Below, piece after piece: positions 8,711-18,679 of a DNA stretch of 64,000 nucleotides. The notes below the pieces were generated by a model. It ran no database searches, was not told the origin of the DNA, and saw only the letters and a program-made list of their open reading frames with translations. Position numbers and translations under genes: made by a program. Source of the DNA: JBBROS01 sp965213845 (GTDB lineage Bacteria > Pseudomonadota > Alphaproteobacteria > Acetobacterales > Acetobacteraceae); assembly GCA_965213845.1 (NCBI GenBank), contig CBDCAI010000004.1:434001-498000 (forward strand), in the 5' to 3' direction. Numbering within the stretch: position 1 is the stretch's first letter; each line of letters opens with the position of its first letter.

Positions 8711-9633
8711 CGTGCGCCCCCCCATACGGGCGTCAGCCAGTCCGCGTGGTCGTTGGTCTCGCCGCGCACGAGGGCGAAGTAGCGCGCCTGCAGGCGCCGG
8801 GTCAGCGGGCCCGGCGTGCCGGCCCCCACCGGCAGACGGTCGATCGACACCACCGGCTGGATCTCGTAGCCGGAGCCGCAGAAGAACGCCTCCTCGGCCG
8901 CATACAGCTCCGTACGGTCCACGTCCCGCTCCGCCGTCCGCTCGCCCGCCATCTCGCCCAGCAGCGCGATCACCGTCGCCCGCGTGACGCTCTCCAGGAT
9001 GCCGCTGGTGATCCCGGGGGTCACCGGCACGCCATCCCGCACCAGAAAGAAGCACGAGCCCGGCGACTCCGCGACATGCCCGGCCTGCGTCAGCAGAACG
9101 ACGTTGTCATAACCGTCCATCGCGCCCTGCAGGCCCGCCAGCCGCCCGTTCACGTAGTTGGCCGTCGCCTTCACCCGCGCGGGCATCGCCGTGTCCGCGA
9201 TCCGCCGCCACGACGACACGCCGATATGCACCCCGGCCTGCACCGCCTTGTTCATGGGTCGCGCCAGGGCCGCCACCATCCAGCCGATCGGCCCCGTCTC
9301 GATCATGTCGCCCTCGCCGTCCACCCAGGCCATCAGCCGGATGTGCACGTCCTCCCGTAGGTCGTTCGCCCGCACCACCTCCAGGATCGCCGCCTCCATC
9401 CGCTCGTTCGGCAGCGCGTGGTCGAACCGCATCATCCGCATGGAATACTGCATCCGGTCCAGATGCTCCTTCAGCCGGAACAGATACATCTCGCCGCGGT
9501 CCGCGTTCCAATAGCCGCGGATGCCCTCGAACACGCCGGCCCCATACTTCATCCCGGGCGCCAGAACGTGCACCCGGGCATCGGCATAGGGCACGATCTC
9601 GCCGTTGAACGACAGGAACTGCGGCTGGGACAT
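8707..9633 (-). CDS. ilvE: Branched-chain amino acid aminotransferase (class IV PLP)
   Basis: 308 residues, the normal IlvE length. It opens with FNGEIVPYADARVHVLAPGMKYGAGVFEGIRGY in pieces typical of class IV; Lys155 in ARVKATANY is the expected Schiff-base lysine, and GSGYEIQPV lies near the C-terminus. It transfers amino groups between Val/Leu/Ile and 2-oxoglutarate. Start is ATG 9633, with AAGGAG 10 bases upstream on its strand. First gene of a four-gene minus operon (aminotransferase, RidA-like, deacetylase, small protein) and divergent from the amino-acid ABC transporter. Because the operon is catabolic in flavour, this may be a dedicated paralogue rather than the biosynthetic IlvE. Confidence 0.88.
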   Translation of the reverse strand: MSQPQFLSFNGEIVPYADARVHVLAPGMKYGAGVFEGIRGYWNADRGEMYLFRLKEHLDRMQYSMRMMRFDHALPNERMEAAILEVVRANDLREDVHIRLMAWVDGEGDMIETGPIGWMVAALARPMNKAVQAGVHIGVSSWRRIADTAMPARVKATANYVNGRLAGLQGAMDGYDNVVLLTQAGHVAESPGSCFFLVRDGVPVTPGITSGILESVTRATVIALLGEMAGERTAERDVDRTELYAAEEAFFCGSGYEIQPVVSIDRLPVGAGTPGPLTRRLQARYFALVRGETNDHADWLTPVWGGAR

Positions 9634-9730
9634 CGGGCGGAGTCTCCTTGGTCCCGCCGACCCTGCGCCGGCTGGCCCGTGGCTTGCAACATCACCCCCG
9701 CGATCGTTAACGTCCAGCAGGAGAAGCACG

Positions 9731-10744
9731 ATGCGACTTGCCGCCATCCTCCTCGTCCTGATCGCCGCGCTGGCGCCCGCCGCGGCCCAGGCCGCGTCCA
9801 CGCTCGAGACCATCCGGTCCCGCGGCATGCTCCGCTGCGGCACCGAGAACGACACGCCGGGCTCCGGGGCGCCCGACAGCAACGGCGTGCTGCAGGGCAT
9901 CGACATCGAATACTGCCGAGCCCTCGCCACCGCCGTGTTCGGCGACGCCGCCCGCGTGACCTTCATCCACACCTCGACCCTGAACCGCTTCTCCGTGCTG
10001 CAGTCCGGCGACATCGACGTGCTGATCCGCGAGACCACCAACCTGTTCAGCCGCGACACCCAGCTCGGCCTGATCTTCGCCACCACGATCATGTACGACG
10101 CCCAGGGCGCGCTCGTGGCCACCAGGTCCGGCGCCAAGTCCCTGGCCGACCTCGACGGCGCCAGCATCTGCGTGCTGCCCGGCTCCAACTCCGAGCTGAA
10201 CATCGCCGACTACTTCCACCAGCACGACCTGAAATACACCCCGATCTCGATCGACAACCTCGACGCGCTCCGCCGCAGCTTCTTCGAGGGGCGCTGCGAC
10301 GTTTTCACCGGCGACCGTCTGATGCTGTCGTCCAACCGCGCCATCGCCAAAGTGCCGACCGACTACGTCGTGCTGCCGGACCTGCTGGCCAAGTCGCCGC
10401 TGGGCCCCATGGTGCGGCAAGGCGACGACCAGTGGCTCAACGTCGTCAAATGGGTGGTCAATGTCACCTTCCTCGCCGAGGAGAAGAAGATCGGCCGCGC
10501 CAACGTCGACGCCAGCCGCGACAGCCGGGACCCCGAGGTCAAGCGCATGCTGGGCGGCACGGCGGGCCTGTCCAAGCAGCTGGGCCTGGCCGACGACTGG
10601 GCTTACCAGGTCATCAAGCAGGTCGGGAACTACGCCGAGATCTACGACCGCACCCTGGGCGAGAACTCCGCCCTGAAGCTTCCCCGTGGGCTCAACCGGC
10701 TGTGGAACGACGGCGGGCTGCTGTATTCGCCGCCCTTCTTGTAA
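9731..10744 (+). CDS. Amino-acid ABC transporter periplasmic binding protein (AapJ-like)
   Basis: 337 residues. A signal peptide with hydrophobic core LAAILLVLIAALAPAAAQA and a likely cleavage after AQA is followed by an SBP_bac_3 domain containing STLETIRSRGMLRCG and GVLQGIDIEYCRALA. The type is that of general L-amino-acid carriers (AapJ/BztA). Start is ATG 9731, with AGGAGAAG seven bases upstream. It is followed after 4 bp by two permease genes and an aminotransferase, which supports uptake of amino acids or close analogues. No ATP-binding subunit is encoded in this operon. Confidence 0.92.
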   Translation: MRLAAILLVLIAALAPAAAQAASTLETIRSRGMLRCGTENDTPGSGAPDSNGVLQGIDIEYCRALATAVFGDAARVTFIHTSTLNRFSVLQSGDIDVLIRETTNLFSRDTQLGLIFATTIMYDAQGALVATRSGAKSLADLDGASICVLPGSNSELNIADYFHQHDLKYTPISIDNLDALRRSFFEGRCDVFTGDRLMLSSNRAIAKVPTDYVVLPDLLAKSPLGPMVRQGDDQWLNVVKWVVNVTFLAEEKKIGRANVDASRDSRDPEVKRMLGGTAGLSKQLGLADDWAYQVIKQVGNYAEIYDRTLGENSALKLPRGLNRLWNDGGLLYSPPFL

Positions 10745-10748
10745 CCGC

Positions 10749-11759
10749 ATGCTGCGCGACCAGCGTCGCCCTTTCCTTGCGCGCATGCTGCGAGACCAGC
10801 GCAGCCAGGCTCTCCTGGCCCAAGGCGGCGGCGCGGTCCTGCTGCTGGCGCTGGGCCTGCTGCTGGCGTCAACGCTGGTCGACAACCTGGCCCGGCTGAA
10901 CCTCACCGCCGGCTTCGGCTTCCTGCTCCGCCCCGCCGGCATGCGCATGGGCGAGACCGTCATCCCGTTCGAAGCGACCGACAGCTTCGCCTGGGCCATC
11001 GTCGCCGCCAGCGTCAACACCATCCGCGTCGCCGCCGCCGCCGTCGTGCTGGCCACCCTGCTGGGCACCACGGTCGGCATCATGCGCCTGGGCCGCAACC
11101 CGCTGCTCCGCGGCCTCACGTCCGTCTATGTCGAGCTGTTCCGCAACACGCCCCTGCTGCTGCAGATCCTGTTCTGGTCCGCCCTGCTGCTGAAGCTCCC
11201 CGGCGTGCGCGACGCCATCGGCCTGGGCGACTGGGCCTTCCTCAGCCAGCGCGGCCTGCAGCTGCCGGCGCTGGCCTGGCACGACGGCGCGATCGGCCTC
11301 GACCGCCCGGTGCGCCGGCTGTTCGGCTATGCCGGCGGCATGACCCTGACGCCGGAGTTCTGCGCCCTGTTGGCCGGGCTGACCGCCTATACCGGCGCGT
11401 TCATCGCCGAGATCGTCCGCGGCGGCATCGAGGCCGTCCCGCACGGCCAGTGGGAGGCCGCCCGCAGCCTCGGCCTGCGCGACGCCACCATCCTGCGCCG
11501 CATCGTCGTGCCGCAGGCCCTGCGCATCATCGTGCCGGCGCTGACCAGCCAATACGTCGGCATCGTCAAGAACTCGAGCCTCGCCATTGCCATCGGCTAC
11601 CCCGACCTGTTCTGGGCCGTCTCCACCGCCATCAACGTCACCGGCCACGCCATCGAGGGCGTCGCGGTGCTGATGGGGGCCTACCTGGTGCTGACCCTGG
11701 GCGTCGCGGGCGCCATGAACCTGTGGTACGCCCGCCTGCTGCGCCGGACGGCGGGATGA
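10749..11759 (+). CDS. Amino-acid ABC transporter permease (AapQ-like)
   Basis: 336 residues, inner membrane, with hydrophobic segments starting near residue 27. It carries the His/Glu/polar-amino-acid permease signature SVNTIRVAAAAVVLATLLGT and the coupling EAA loop EAARSLGLRDATILRRIVVPQAL. ATG 10749 is chosen as the first codon. A second ATG at 10785 begins a near-exact repeat of the first (both encode MLRDQR), so the true start is ambiguous. No strong ribosome site precedes either, and coupling to the binding-protein stop is likely. Pairs with the next gene to form the membrane channel. Confidence 0.9.
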   Translation: MLRDQRRPFLARMLRDQRSQALLAQGGGAVLLLALGLLLASTLVDNLARLNLTAGFGFLLRPAGMRMGETVIPFEATDSFAWAIVAASVNTIRVAAAAVVLATLLGTTVGIMRLGRNPLLRGLTSVYVELFRNTPLLLQILFWSALLLKLPGVRDAIGLGDWAFLSQRGLQLPALAWHDGAIGLDRPVRRLFGYAGGMTLTPEFCALLAGLTAYTGAFIAEIVRGGIEAVPHGQWEAARSLGLRDATILRRIVVPQALRIIVPALTSQYVGIVKNSSLAIAIGYPDLFWAVSTAINVTGHAIEGVAVLMGAYLVLTLGVAGAMNLWYARLLRRTAG

Positions 11760-12853
11760 CACGCGCGCTGAAGCGCCTGGCCGGCACGCCGCTGAACGCC
11801 GGGATCAGCCTCGCGTGCCTGGCTCTGCTGGCCCTTACCCTGCCGCCGCTGCTGCGCTGGGCGGTGCTCGATGCCACCTGGTCCGGCGGGCCCGATGCGT
11901 GCCGGGCCACCACGGGGGCGTGCTGGGCCTATGTGCACGAGAAGCTCGGCTTCTTCCTGTTCGGCTTCTATCCGTCCGGCCAGCGCTGGCGGCCGTTCAT
12001 GGCCCTGGCCGCGCTGCTGCTGCTCATGGCCGCCAGCCTCGTGCCGCGTTGCTGGACCCGCGCCCTGCTGCTGGCCTGGCCGCTGACGCTCGCGGGCGTC
12101 GTGTGGCTGCTGGGCGGCGGCCCCGGCCTGTCCCCGGTCCCGCAGGAGGCCTGGAGCGGCCTGCCGCTGACCGTGCTGCTCGCCAGCTTCGCCCTGGTGT
12201 TCGGCTTCCCGCTCGGCGTGCTCCTCGCGCTGGGCCGCACCTCCCGCCTGCCGTTCTTCCGCCTGGTCTGCACGGCGTTCGTGGAGCTGCCGCGCGGCCT
12301 GCCGCTGGTGTCGGTGCTGTTCATGGCCAGCGTCATGGTGCCGCTGCTGGTGCCCGCCGGGCTGACCCCGGGCAAGCTGATGCGCGCCTGGGCCGCCTTC
12401 ACCGTGGTGGCCGCCGCCTTCATCGCCGAGATCGTCCGCGGCGGGCTGCAGGCCGTGCCGCCCGGGCAGGCCGAGGCCGCCACCGCGCTCGGCCTGGGCT
12501 ATTGGCGGCGGATGCGCCTGGTCGTGCTCCCGCAATGCCTGCGCGTCTCCGTGCCCTCGCTGGTCGGCGTGGCCATCAGCTTCTTCAAGGACACCTCGCT
12601 CGTCACCGTCATCGGTCTGTCGGACCTGCTGGGTTCCGTCGGCGCCGGCGCGCGCGACCCGGCCTGGCTCGGCCACGGCGTCGAGGGCTATGTGTTCGCA
12701 GCCATGGTCTACTTCGCCTTCTGCTTCACCGCCTCCCGCTACGCCGCCTGGCTCGAACGCCGCCTGCGCGCCGACCGGCACCTTGCCAGGCCCGCCGAAC
12801 CCGCCGCCACTCCTGGCCTGCTCGCCCTCCACTCCGAAGCCACAACCGCGTGA
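11756..12853 (+). CDS. Amino-acid ABC transporter permease (AapM-like)
   Basis: 365 residues; ATG overlaps the stop of the preceding permease (ATGA). Several transmembrane helices and the EAA loop EAATALGLGYWRRMRLVVLPQCL near residues 241-263 identify it as the second permease of the AapQM/BztBC type. FKDTSLVTVIGLSDLLG is the typical segment after the loop. Together with the upstream permease it forms the heterodimeric inner-membrane channel. The ATPase partner must be encoded elsewhere. Confidence 0.9.
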   Translation: MTRALKRLAGTPLNAGISLACLALLALTLPPLLRWAVLDATWSGGPDACRATTGACWAYVHEKLGFFLFGFYPSGQRWRPFMALAALLLLMAASLVPRCWTRALLLAWPLTLAGVVWLLGGGPGLSPVPQEAWSGLPLTVLLASFALVFGFPLGVLLALGRTSRLPFFRLVCTAFVELPRGLPLVSVLFMASVMVPLLVPAGLTPGKLMRAWAAFTVVAAAFIAEIVRGGLQAVPPGQAEAATALGLGYWRRMRLVVLPQCLRVSVPSLVGVAISFFKDTSLVTVIGLSDLLGSVGAGARDPAWLGHGVEGYVFAAMVYFAFCFTASRYAAWLERRLRADRHLARPAEPAATPGLLALHSEATTA

Positions 12854-12863
12854 GGACCCCCGC

Positions 12864-14066
12864 ATGACCCACATCTCCGCCCGCATGGGCCAGTTCCGCC
12901 CGGCCCCCACCATCGCCATGAGCGCCCTGCTCCGCCGCCTGCGCGCCGAAGGCCGCGACATCATCGGCCTGGTGGGCGGCGAGCCCGACTTCCCGACGCC
13001 GGACAACATCAAACAGGCCGGCATCCAGGCCATCACCGACAACGTGACCCGCTACACCGACGTCGACGGCACCCCGGCGCTCCGCGCGGCCCTGTCCGAG
13101 AAGTTCAAGCGGGAGAACGGCCTGGACTACGAGCCCGACCAGATCGTCGTCAGCAGCGGCGCCAAGCCCCTGCTGCACGCGGCGCTGATGGCCATGACCG
13201 ACCCGGGCGACGAGGTGCTGATCCCCGCCCCCCACTGGGTCTCCCACCCCGACATCCCGCGCATCGTCGGCGCCGTCCCCGTCTCCATCCCCTGCCCGCC
13301 CGAGACAGGCTTCCGCCTGTCGCCCGCCCTGCTCGAGGCCGCGATCACGCCCCGCACCCGCGTCCTGATCCTGAACTCCCCCGGCAACCCCACCGGGACC
13401 GCCTACCAGGAGGCGGACCTCCGCGGCCTCATCGAGGTGCTGAAGCGTCATCCCGACATCTGGGTGCTGACCGACGAGATCTACGAGCACATCCGCTTCG
13501 ACGGCCATGCCTCGCCCTCCATCGCCGCCCTCGACCCGGACTTCGCCGGGCGGGTCGTCACGGCCAACGGCTTCTCCAAGGGCTACGTCATGACCGGCTG
13601 GCGCCTCGGCTTCGCCGGCGGCCCGCCCGAGATGATGAAGGCGATCAAGCTGATCATCGGCCAGCTGGTCGGGTCGCCCAGCGCCATCGCCCAGGCCGCC
13701 GCGGTCGAGGCGCTGAAAGGCGACCAGACCTTCATCGAAGCCAACGCCGCCATCTTCCAGGAACGCCGCGACATCGCCCTGCAGGTGCTGCAACAGACGC
13801 CGGGGCTGCGCTGCCACACGCCCGAGGGCGCCTTCTATCTGTTCGCCGACTGCTCCGGCGTCATCGGCCGCACGATGCCCGGCGGCAAGGTCATCGAGAC
13901 CGACACCGACTTCGTCATGGGCGCCATCGAGCACGCGGGCGTCGCCATGGTCCCAGGCAGCGCCTTCGGCCTGTCGCCCTTCTTCCGCCTGTCCTACTCC
14001 CTCGACACCGACCAGCTGCGCACCGCGATGGAACGGCTGCGGCGTTTCTGCAACGAGCTGGTGTGA
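12864..14066 (+). CDS. Class I PLP-dependent aminotransferase (aspartate/aromatic type)
   Basis: 400 residues, fold type I aminotransferase of the AspC/AroAT Ib subgroup. Motifs are NSPGNPTG (171-178), DEIYE (204-208), the Schiff-base lysine Lys239 in ANGFSKGYVMTGWR, and a C-terminal arginine in FFRLSYS for the alpha-carboxylate. Start ATG 12864 follows a GAGGACCCCCGC stretch and lies 10 bp after the permease stop, so it is the last gene of the amino-acid transport operon. It probably deaminates the imported amino acid; the exact amino donor is unknown. Confidence 0.9.
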   Translation: MTHISARMGQFRPAPTIAMSALLRRLRAEGRDIIGLVGGEPDFPTPDNIKQAGIQAITDNVTRYTDVDGTPALRAALSEKFKRENGLDYEPDQIVVSSGAKPLLHAALMAMTDPGDEVLIPAPHWVSHPDIPRIVGAVPVSIPCPPETGFRLSPALLEAAITPRTRVLILNSPGNPTGTAYQEADLRGLIEVLKRHPDIWVLTDEIYEHIRFDGHASPSIAALDPDFAGRVVTANGFSKGYVMTGWRLGFAGGPPEMMKAIKLIIGQLVGSPSAIAQAAAVEALKGDQTFIEANAAIFQERRDIALQVLQQTPGLRCHTPEGAFYLFADCSGVIGRTMPGGKVIETDTDFVMGAIEHAGVAMVPGSAFGLSPFFRLSYSLDTDQLRTAMERLRRFCNELV

Positions 14067-14692
14067 TTGCACCGGAGATCGTCGTAGTACGGCCAGGCCA
14101 TCGCGCAGGACGGGAGGCGCGGTCACGACGAACGGCCGCGTGGCGACGAAGGGCCAGCGTCGTCCGCCTCGCGCACAGCCTGCTGCAGGCGCTCGACCAT
14201 ATCGTCGCCGAACGCCGCGCCGGCTTCGGTCAGGACGATGCCGGCCATCAGGTCCGCGTCCCTCGAACAGCATCGTCTCGGCCGGGGCATCCATGATGAC
14301 CGGCGCCGCCACGATGAGTCGACCGCGCCGGCAGGCAGCGGCAGCTTGGTAGTGATGGCCTGCTCCTCGTAGCCCGTGGCCTCCCGTTCCGCGACATCGT
14401 TCAAGCGGGGTGACAAATAGGTCAGGGCCCGGGCGTCATGGGTGAAGATGTCGATAACCCAGCTGACCCGGTGCTCGAACCGCAGTCGACATCGCGTCGA
14501 GCCGGCAGCCCGGTGTCCAACCGCTCGTCCTCCTTCGCGCTGTCGTGCAAGACTGCGTGCCCATCGTGGCAGCTTGTTGTGCATCGGGCGGGCCGCTGAT
14601 CCCGAAGCGTGCAGCCCTCAGCCTCGCTGGTGGCCGAAAGCCCTTCGGCTGTGGCACGAGCCTTGCTGGTCCTACGTCGCGCAGGGCCGACC
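14067..14692. other. Intergenic stretch with probable decayed coding sequence
   Basis: 626 bp without a convincing intact gene. On the minus strand, fragments with coding character appear in different frames. One reads VIDIFTHDARALTYLSPRLND then EREATGYEEQAITTKLPLP (about 14450-14330). After a frame change comes APVIMDAPAETMLFEG (about 14310-14265), then ADLMAGIVLTEAGAAFGDDM (about 14260-14195). That pattern suggests an old gene broken by at least two indels. I do not recognise the family. The 153-codon open frame at 14123-14584 on the minus strand covers part of it and could instead be a small real gene, which I consider less likely. Confidence 0.4.
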
Positions 14693-15661
14693 ATGGCCCC
14701 ACCCCGGGGGCAGTGCCGCTTGGCGACCAACACCGTCTCTTCCCTTCCCATGCCGGGCCAAGCCTCGACACCCGGACTGCGCTGGTCCGGGCGGCGCACC
14801 GGCGGACTGCTGCTGGTCGGGCCGGCGCTGCTGTTCATGCTGGCCTTCTTCCTCGTGCCCGCCGGCATCCTGTTCTCCTACAGCGTGCTGACCCAGCCCG
14901 CGAACGGCGTCATCGGCCTGCCGCTGACGCTCGGCCACTATGCCCACCTGGTCGCAACGCCACTCTATGTGCACGTCTTCCTCGTCACGCTCCGCATCGC
15001 GCTCTGGACGGCCGGGCTCGCCGTCCTGCTGGGCTACCCCGTGGCGCTCGCCATCGTGCGCGGCACCCCGGCCGTGGCCCGCGCCGTCACCATCGTGCTG
15101 GTGGCGCCCCTGGTCGTCAGCATCGTCGTGCGGACCTATGGCTGGCAGCTGGTGCTCGCGAACGGCAACACCGGCGTCCTGAACTGGCTGCTGCATGCCG
15201 TGGGCTTCGGACCCGCCGCGGTGCGCGTGCTGTACTCGGAAACGGCGGTCGTCATCGGCTCGCTGCACGTCTTCCTGCCCATGATGGTGCTGCCTCTGGC
15301 TTCGGCCCTGGCCCGCATCCCCCCGGGCCTCGAGGAAGCCGCCCGCACCCTCGGCGCCCCTGCCTGGCGCGTCTTCGCCCGCGTCACCTTCCCGCTCAGC
15401 CTGCCGGGGCTGACGGCCGGGCTCACGATCGTCTTCTCGCTCACCGCCGCATCGTACGTGACGCCCGCCATCCTCGGCGGCAACTCCGCACTCATGCTGG
15501 GCAACCTGCTCGAACAGCAGGTCGTCACCGTCTACGACTGGCCGCTCGGCTCGGCCATCGCGGTATTGATGGTGGCGCTCACCTTCGGGGTCAACTTCCT
15601 GTCCATCCGCCTCATCGAGCGGCGGCTGAAGGCCCGGCACCTGCTCTCGGAAGCACGCTGA
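14693..15661 (+). CDS. ABC transporter permease, spermidine/putrescine type (PotB-like)
   Basis: 322 residues from ATG 14693, or 303 from ATG 14750; neither has a strong ribosome site, so the start is uncertain. About six transmembrane helices, the first at LLLVGPALLFMLAFFLVPAGI. The EAA loop is EEAARTLGAPAWRVFARVTFPLSLPGL. It forms the channel with the next permease. The stop overlaps the next start by one base (TGATG). First gene of a five-gene operon: two permeases, binding protein, ATPase and a flavin monooxygenase. Confidence 0.88.
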   Translation: MAPPRGQCRLATNTVSSLPMPGQASTPGLRWSGRRTGGLLLVGPALLFMLAFFLVPAGILFSYSVLTQPANGVIGLPLTLGHYAHLVATPLYVHVFLVTLRIALWTAGLAVLLGYPVALAIVRGTPAVARAVTIVLVAPLVVSIVVRTYGWQLVLANGNTGVLNWLLHAVGFGPAAVRVLYSETAVVIGSLHVFLPMMVLPLASALARIPPGLEEAARTLGAPAWRVFARVTFPLSLPGLTAGLTIVFSLTAASYVTPAILGGNSALMLGNLLEQQVVTVYDWPLGSAIAVLMVALTFGVNFLSIRLIERRLKARHLLSEAR

Positions 15662-16464
15662 TGGGCGGGCGCCTCTCCGGCGGCACCGCATGGCTGGTCT
15701 ATGGCGTGACCGCCGCCGCCATGGTCTTCGTGCTGGCGCCCCTGCTGGTGGCCGTCGCGATCTCGTTCTCCGAGGCGCCCTTCGCCAGCTTCCCCCCGCA
15801 GGGCTTCACGATGGACTGGTACAGCCAGGTGCTGAGCGACCCCGAGTTCATCGAGGCCGCCAGCCTCAGCATCGGCCTGGCGCTGGCGGCAACCGCCTCC
15901 GCCGTGGGGCTCGGCCTCCCGGCAGCCTTCGCGCTCAACCGGTCGGCCCTGCCGGCCGCCGGCCTGCTGCAGGCGCTGCTGCTCTCGCCGCTCGTGTTCC
16001 CCGTGCTGATCACCGGGCTCGCGCTGCTGCAGTTCTTTGCCGCAGCCAACATGCAGCAGGCCGTCGTCAACCTGTTCCTGGCCCATACGCTGGTCACGCT
16101 GCCCTACGTCGTGCGCACCGTCACGGCCAGCCTGCAGCTGGTCGACCCCTCGCTGGAGGAGGCCGCCCGCACCCTGGGCGCCGACCGCTGGCGGACGTTC
16201 ATCCGGGTCGTCATCCCGCAGATCGCCCCCGGGGTCGCGGCCGGCGCGCTGTTCGCCTTCATGGTGTCGCTGGATAACTACCCGATCTCCATGTGGCTGG
16301 CCGATGCGCGGGCGGTGCCGCTGCCCATACTGCTGTTCCGCAACATGCAGCGCGTGTTCGACCCGTCGATCGCGGCGATGGCGAGCCTGATGATCCTGGT
16401 GGGCGCCGCCGCGGTGGTGGCGCTCGAGAAGCTGGTCGGCCTGCGCCGGGCCATGGGCATTTGA
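15661..16464 (+). CDS. ABC transporter permease, spermidine/putrescine type (PotC-like)
   Basis: 267 residues, inner membrane, about six helices. The EAA loop EEAARTLGADRWRTFIRVVIPQI matches the partner permease and marks it as the second channel subunit. Translationally coupled to the upstream gene through TGATG. The following binding-protein gene starts after 11 bp. Confidence 0.9.
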   Translation: MGGRLSGGTAWLVYGVTAAAMVFVLAPLLVAVAISFSEAPFASFPPQGFTMDWYSQVLSDPEFIEAASLSIGLALAATASAVGLGLPAAFALNRSALPAAGLLQALLLSPLVFPVLITGLALLQFFAAANMQQAVVNLFLAHTLVTLPYVVRTVTASLQLVDPSLEEAARTLGADRWRTFIRVVIPQIAPGVAAGALFAFMVSLDNYPISMWLADARAVPLPILLFRNMQRVFDPSIAAMASLMILVGAAAVVALEKLVGLRRAMGI

Positions 16465-16475
16465 GGAGAAGCAGC

Positions 16476-17548
16476 ATGACCGAGCACCCGAGCCGCCGCG
16501 CCGCCCTGGCAGGCGGGCTGGCCACCCTGGCCGCACCCGCGTTCTTCGTCCGCAACGCCTGGGCCCAGGGCAAGTCCATCAACGTCGGCACCTACACCGG
16601 CCCGCAGGGCGAGTTCGTCCGCCGCGGCGTCATTCCCAAGTTCCAGGCGGATTACGGCTGCCGCGTGTTCCAGACCGAGGGCGTGACCCTCGGCCAGATC
16701 GCCATCCTGCGCACCCAGAAAGCCAACCCGACCTACAGCGTGATGTTCATGGACGATGTCGGCGTGCCCGTCGCGAAGGCCGAGGACCTGATCGCGCCGC
16801 TGCCCCGCGACAAGATGCCGAACCTGGCCCGCGTCATCCCGCGCTTCCTGCTGAACGACGGCTTCGCCGCCGCCTTCGCCTGCTCCATCGTCACCCCGTT
16901 CTACAACCCGAAGGCCGTCCCCACGCTCGAAAGCTGGGAGGTGCTGTGGGACCCGAAGTACCGGGCCCGCGTCCTGCTGGTGACGCCCAAGCAGACGCAG
17001 AGCGTGCAGCTGCTGGTGGCCGCGACGGCGCTCGCGACCGGCAAGCCGTTTGCCGAGGCGCAGTACCTCATCGATGCCGGATGGGACAAGATGGCCGCGC
17101 TGAAGCCCAACGTGCAGACCGTCTACGACAACAACGTCACCGCTGTGCTGCAGGTGGCGCAAGGCGAGGCCGACCTCGGCGGGCCCGACTTCTCCAAGAC
17201 GATCCTGCCCTACACGAACAAGAAGGCGAGCGTCGCGATGTCCACCCCGCATGAGGGCGTGTTCGGCGGTGTCAACACCATCACCCTGGTCAAGAACGCG
17301 CCCGAGCCCGACCTGGGCGCCGCCTTCGCCGACCGCATGCTCGATCCCCAGGTGCAGAAGGCGCTGGCCGAGGCGACCTTCGCCGCCCCCACCGTGACGG
17401 GCGTCGCGCTGAACGCGCAGACCGCGGCGCAGGTGCCTTATCCCGAAAGCCGGATGGACGCGTTGAAGCTGATGACGATCGACTGGTCGTTCATCAATCC
17501 GCGCCGGGGCGCCATCGTCGAGCGCTACAGCCAGGTGTTCGGTACCTG

Positions 17549-17549
<1 letters not shown>
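16476..17549 (+). CDS. ABC transporter periplasmic binding protein (PotD/Fe3+-type fold)
   Basis: 357 residues. A twin-arginine-like leader (SRRAALAGGLATLAAPAFF, cleavage near NAWAQG) precedes an SBP_bac_8-like domain with GVIPKFQADYGCRV and PYTNKKASVAMSTPHEG. Start ATG 16476 has TGAGGAGAA eight bases upstream. The family carries polyamines, Fe3+, thiamine or small organic anions, so the ligand is not fixed. The downstream NtaA-type monooxygenase hints at an amine or aminocarboxylate ligand (inference). Its stop overlaps the ATPase start as TGATG. Confidence 0.9.
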
Positions 17550-18671
<1,122 letters not shown>

Positions 18672-18679
<8 letters not shown>

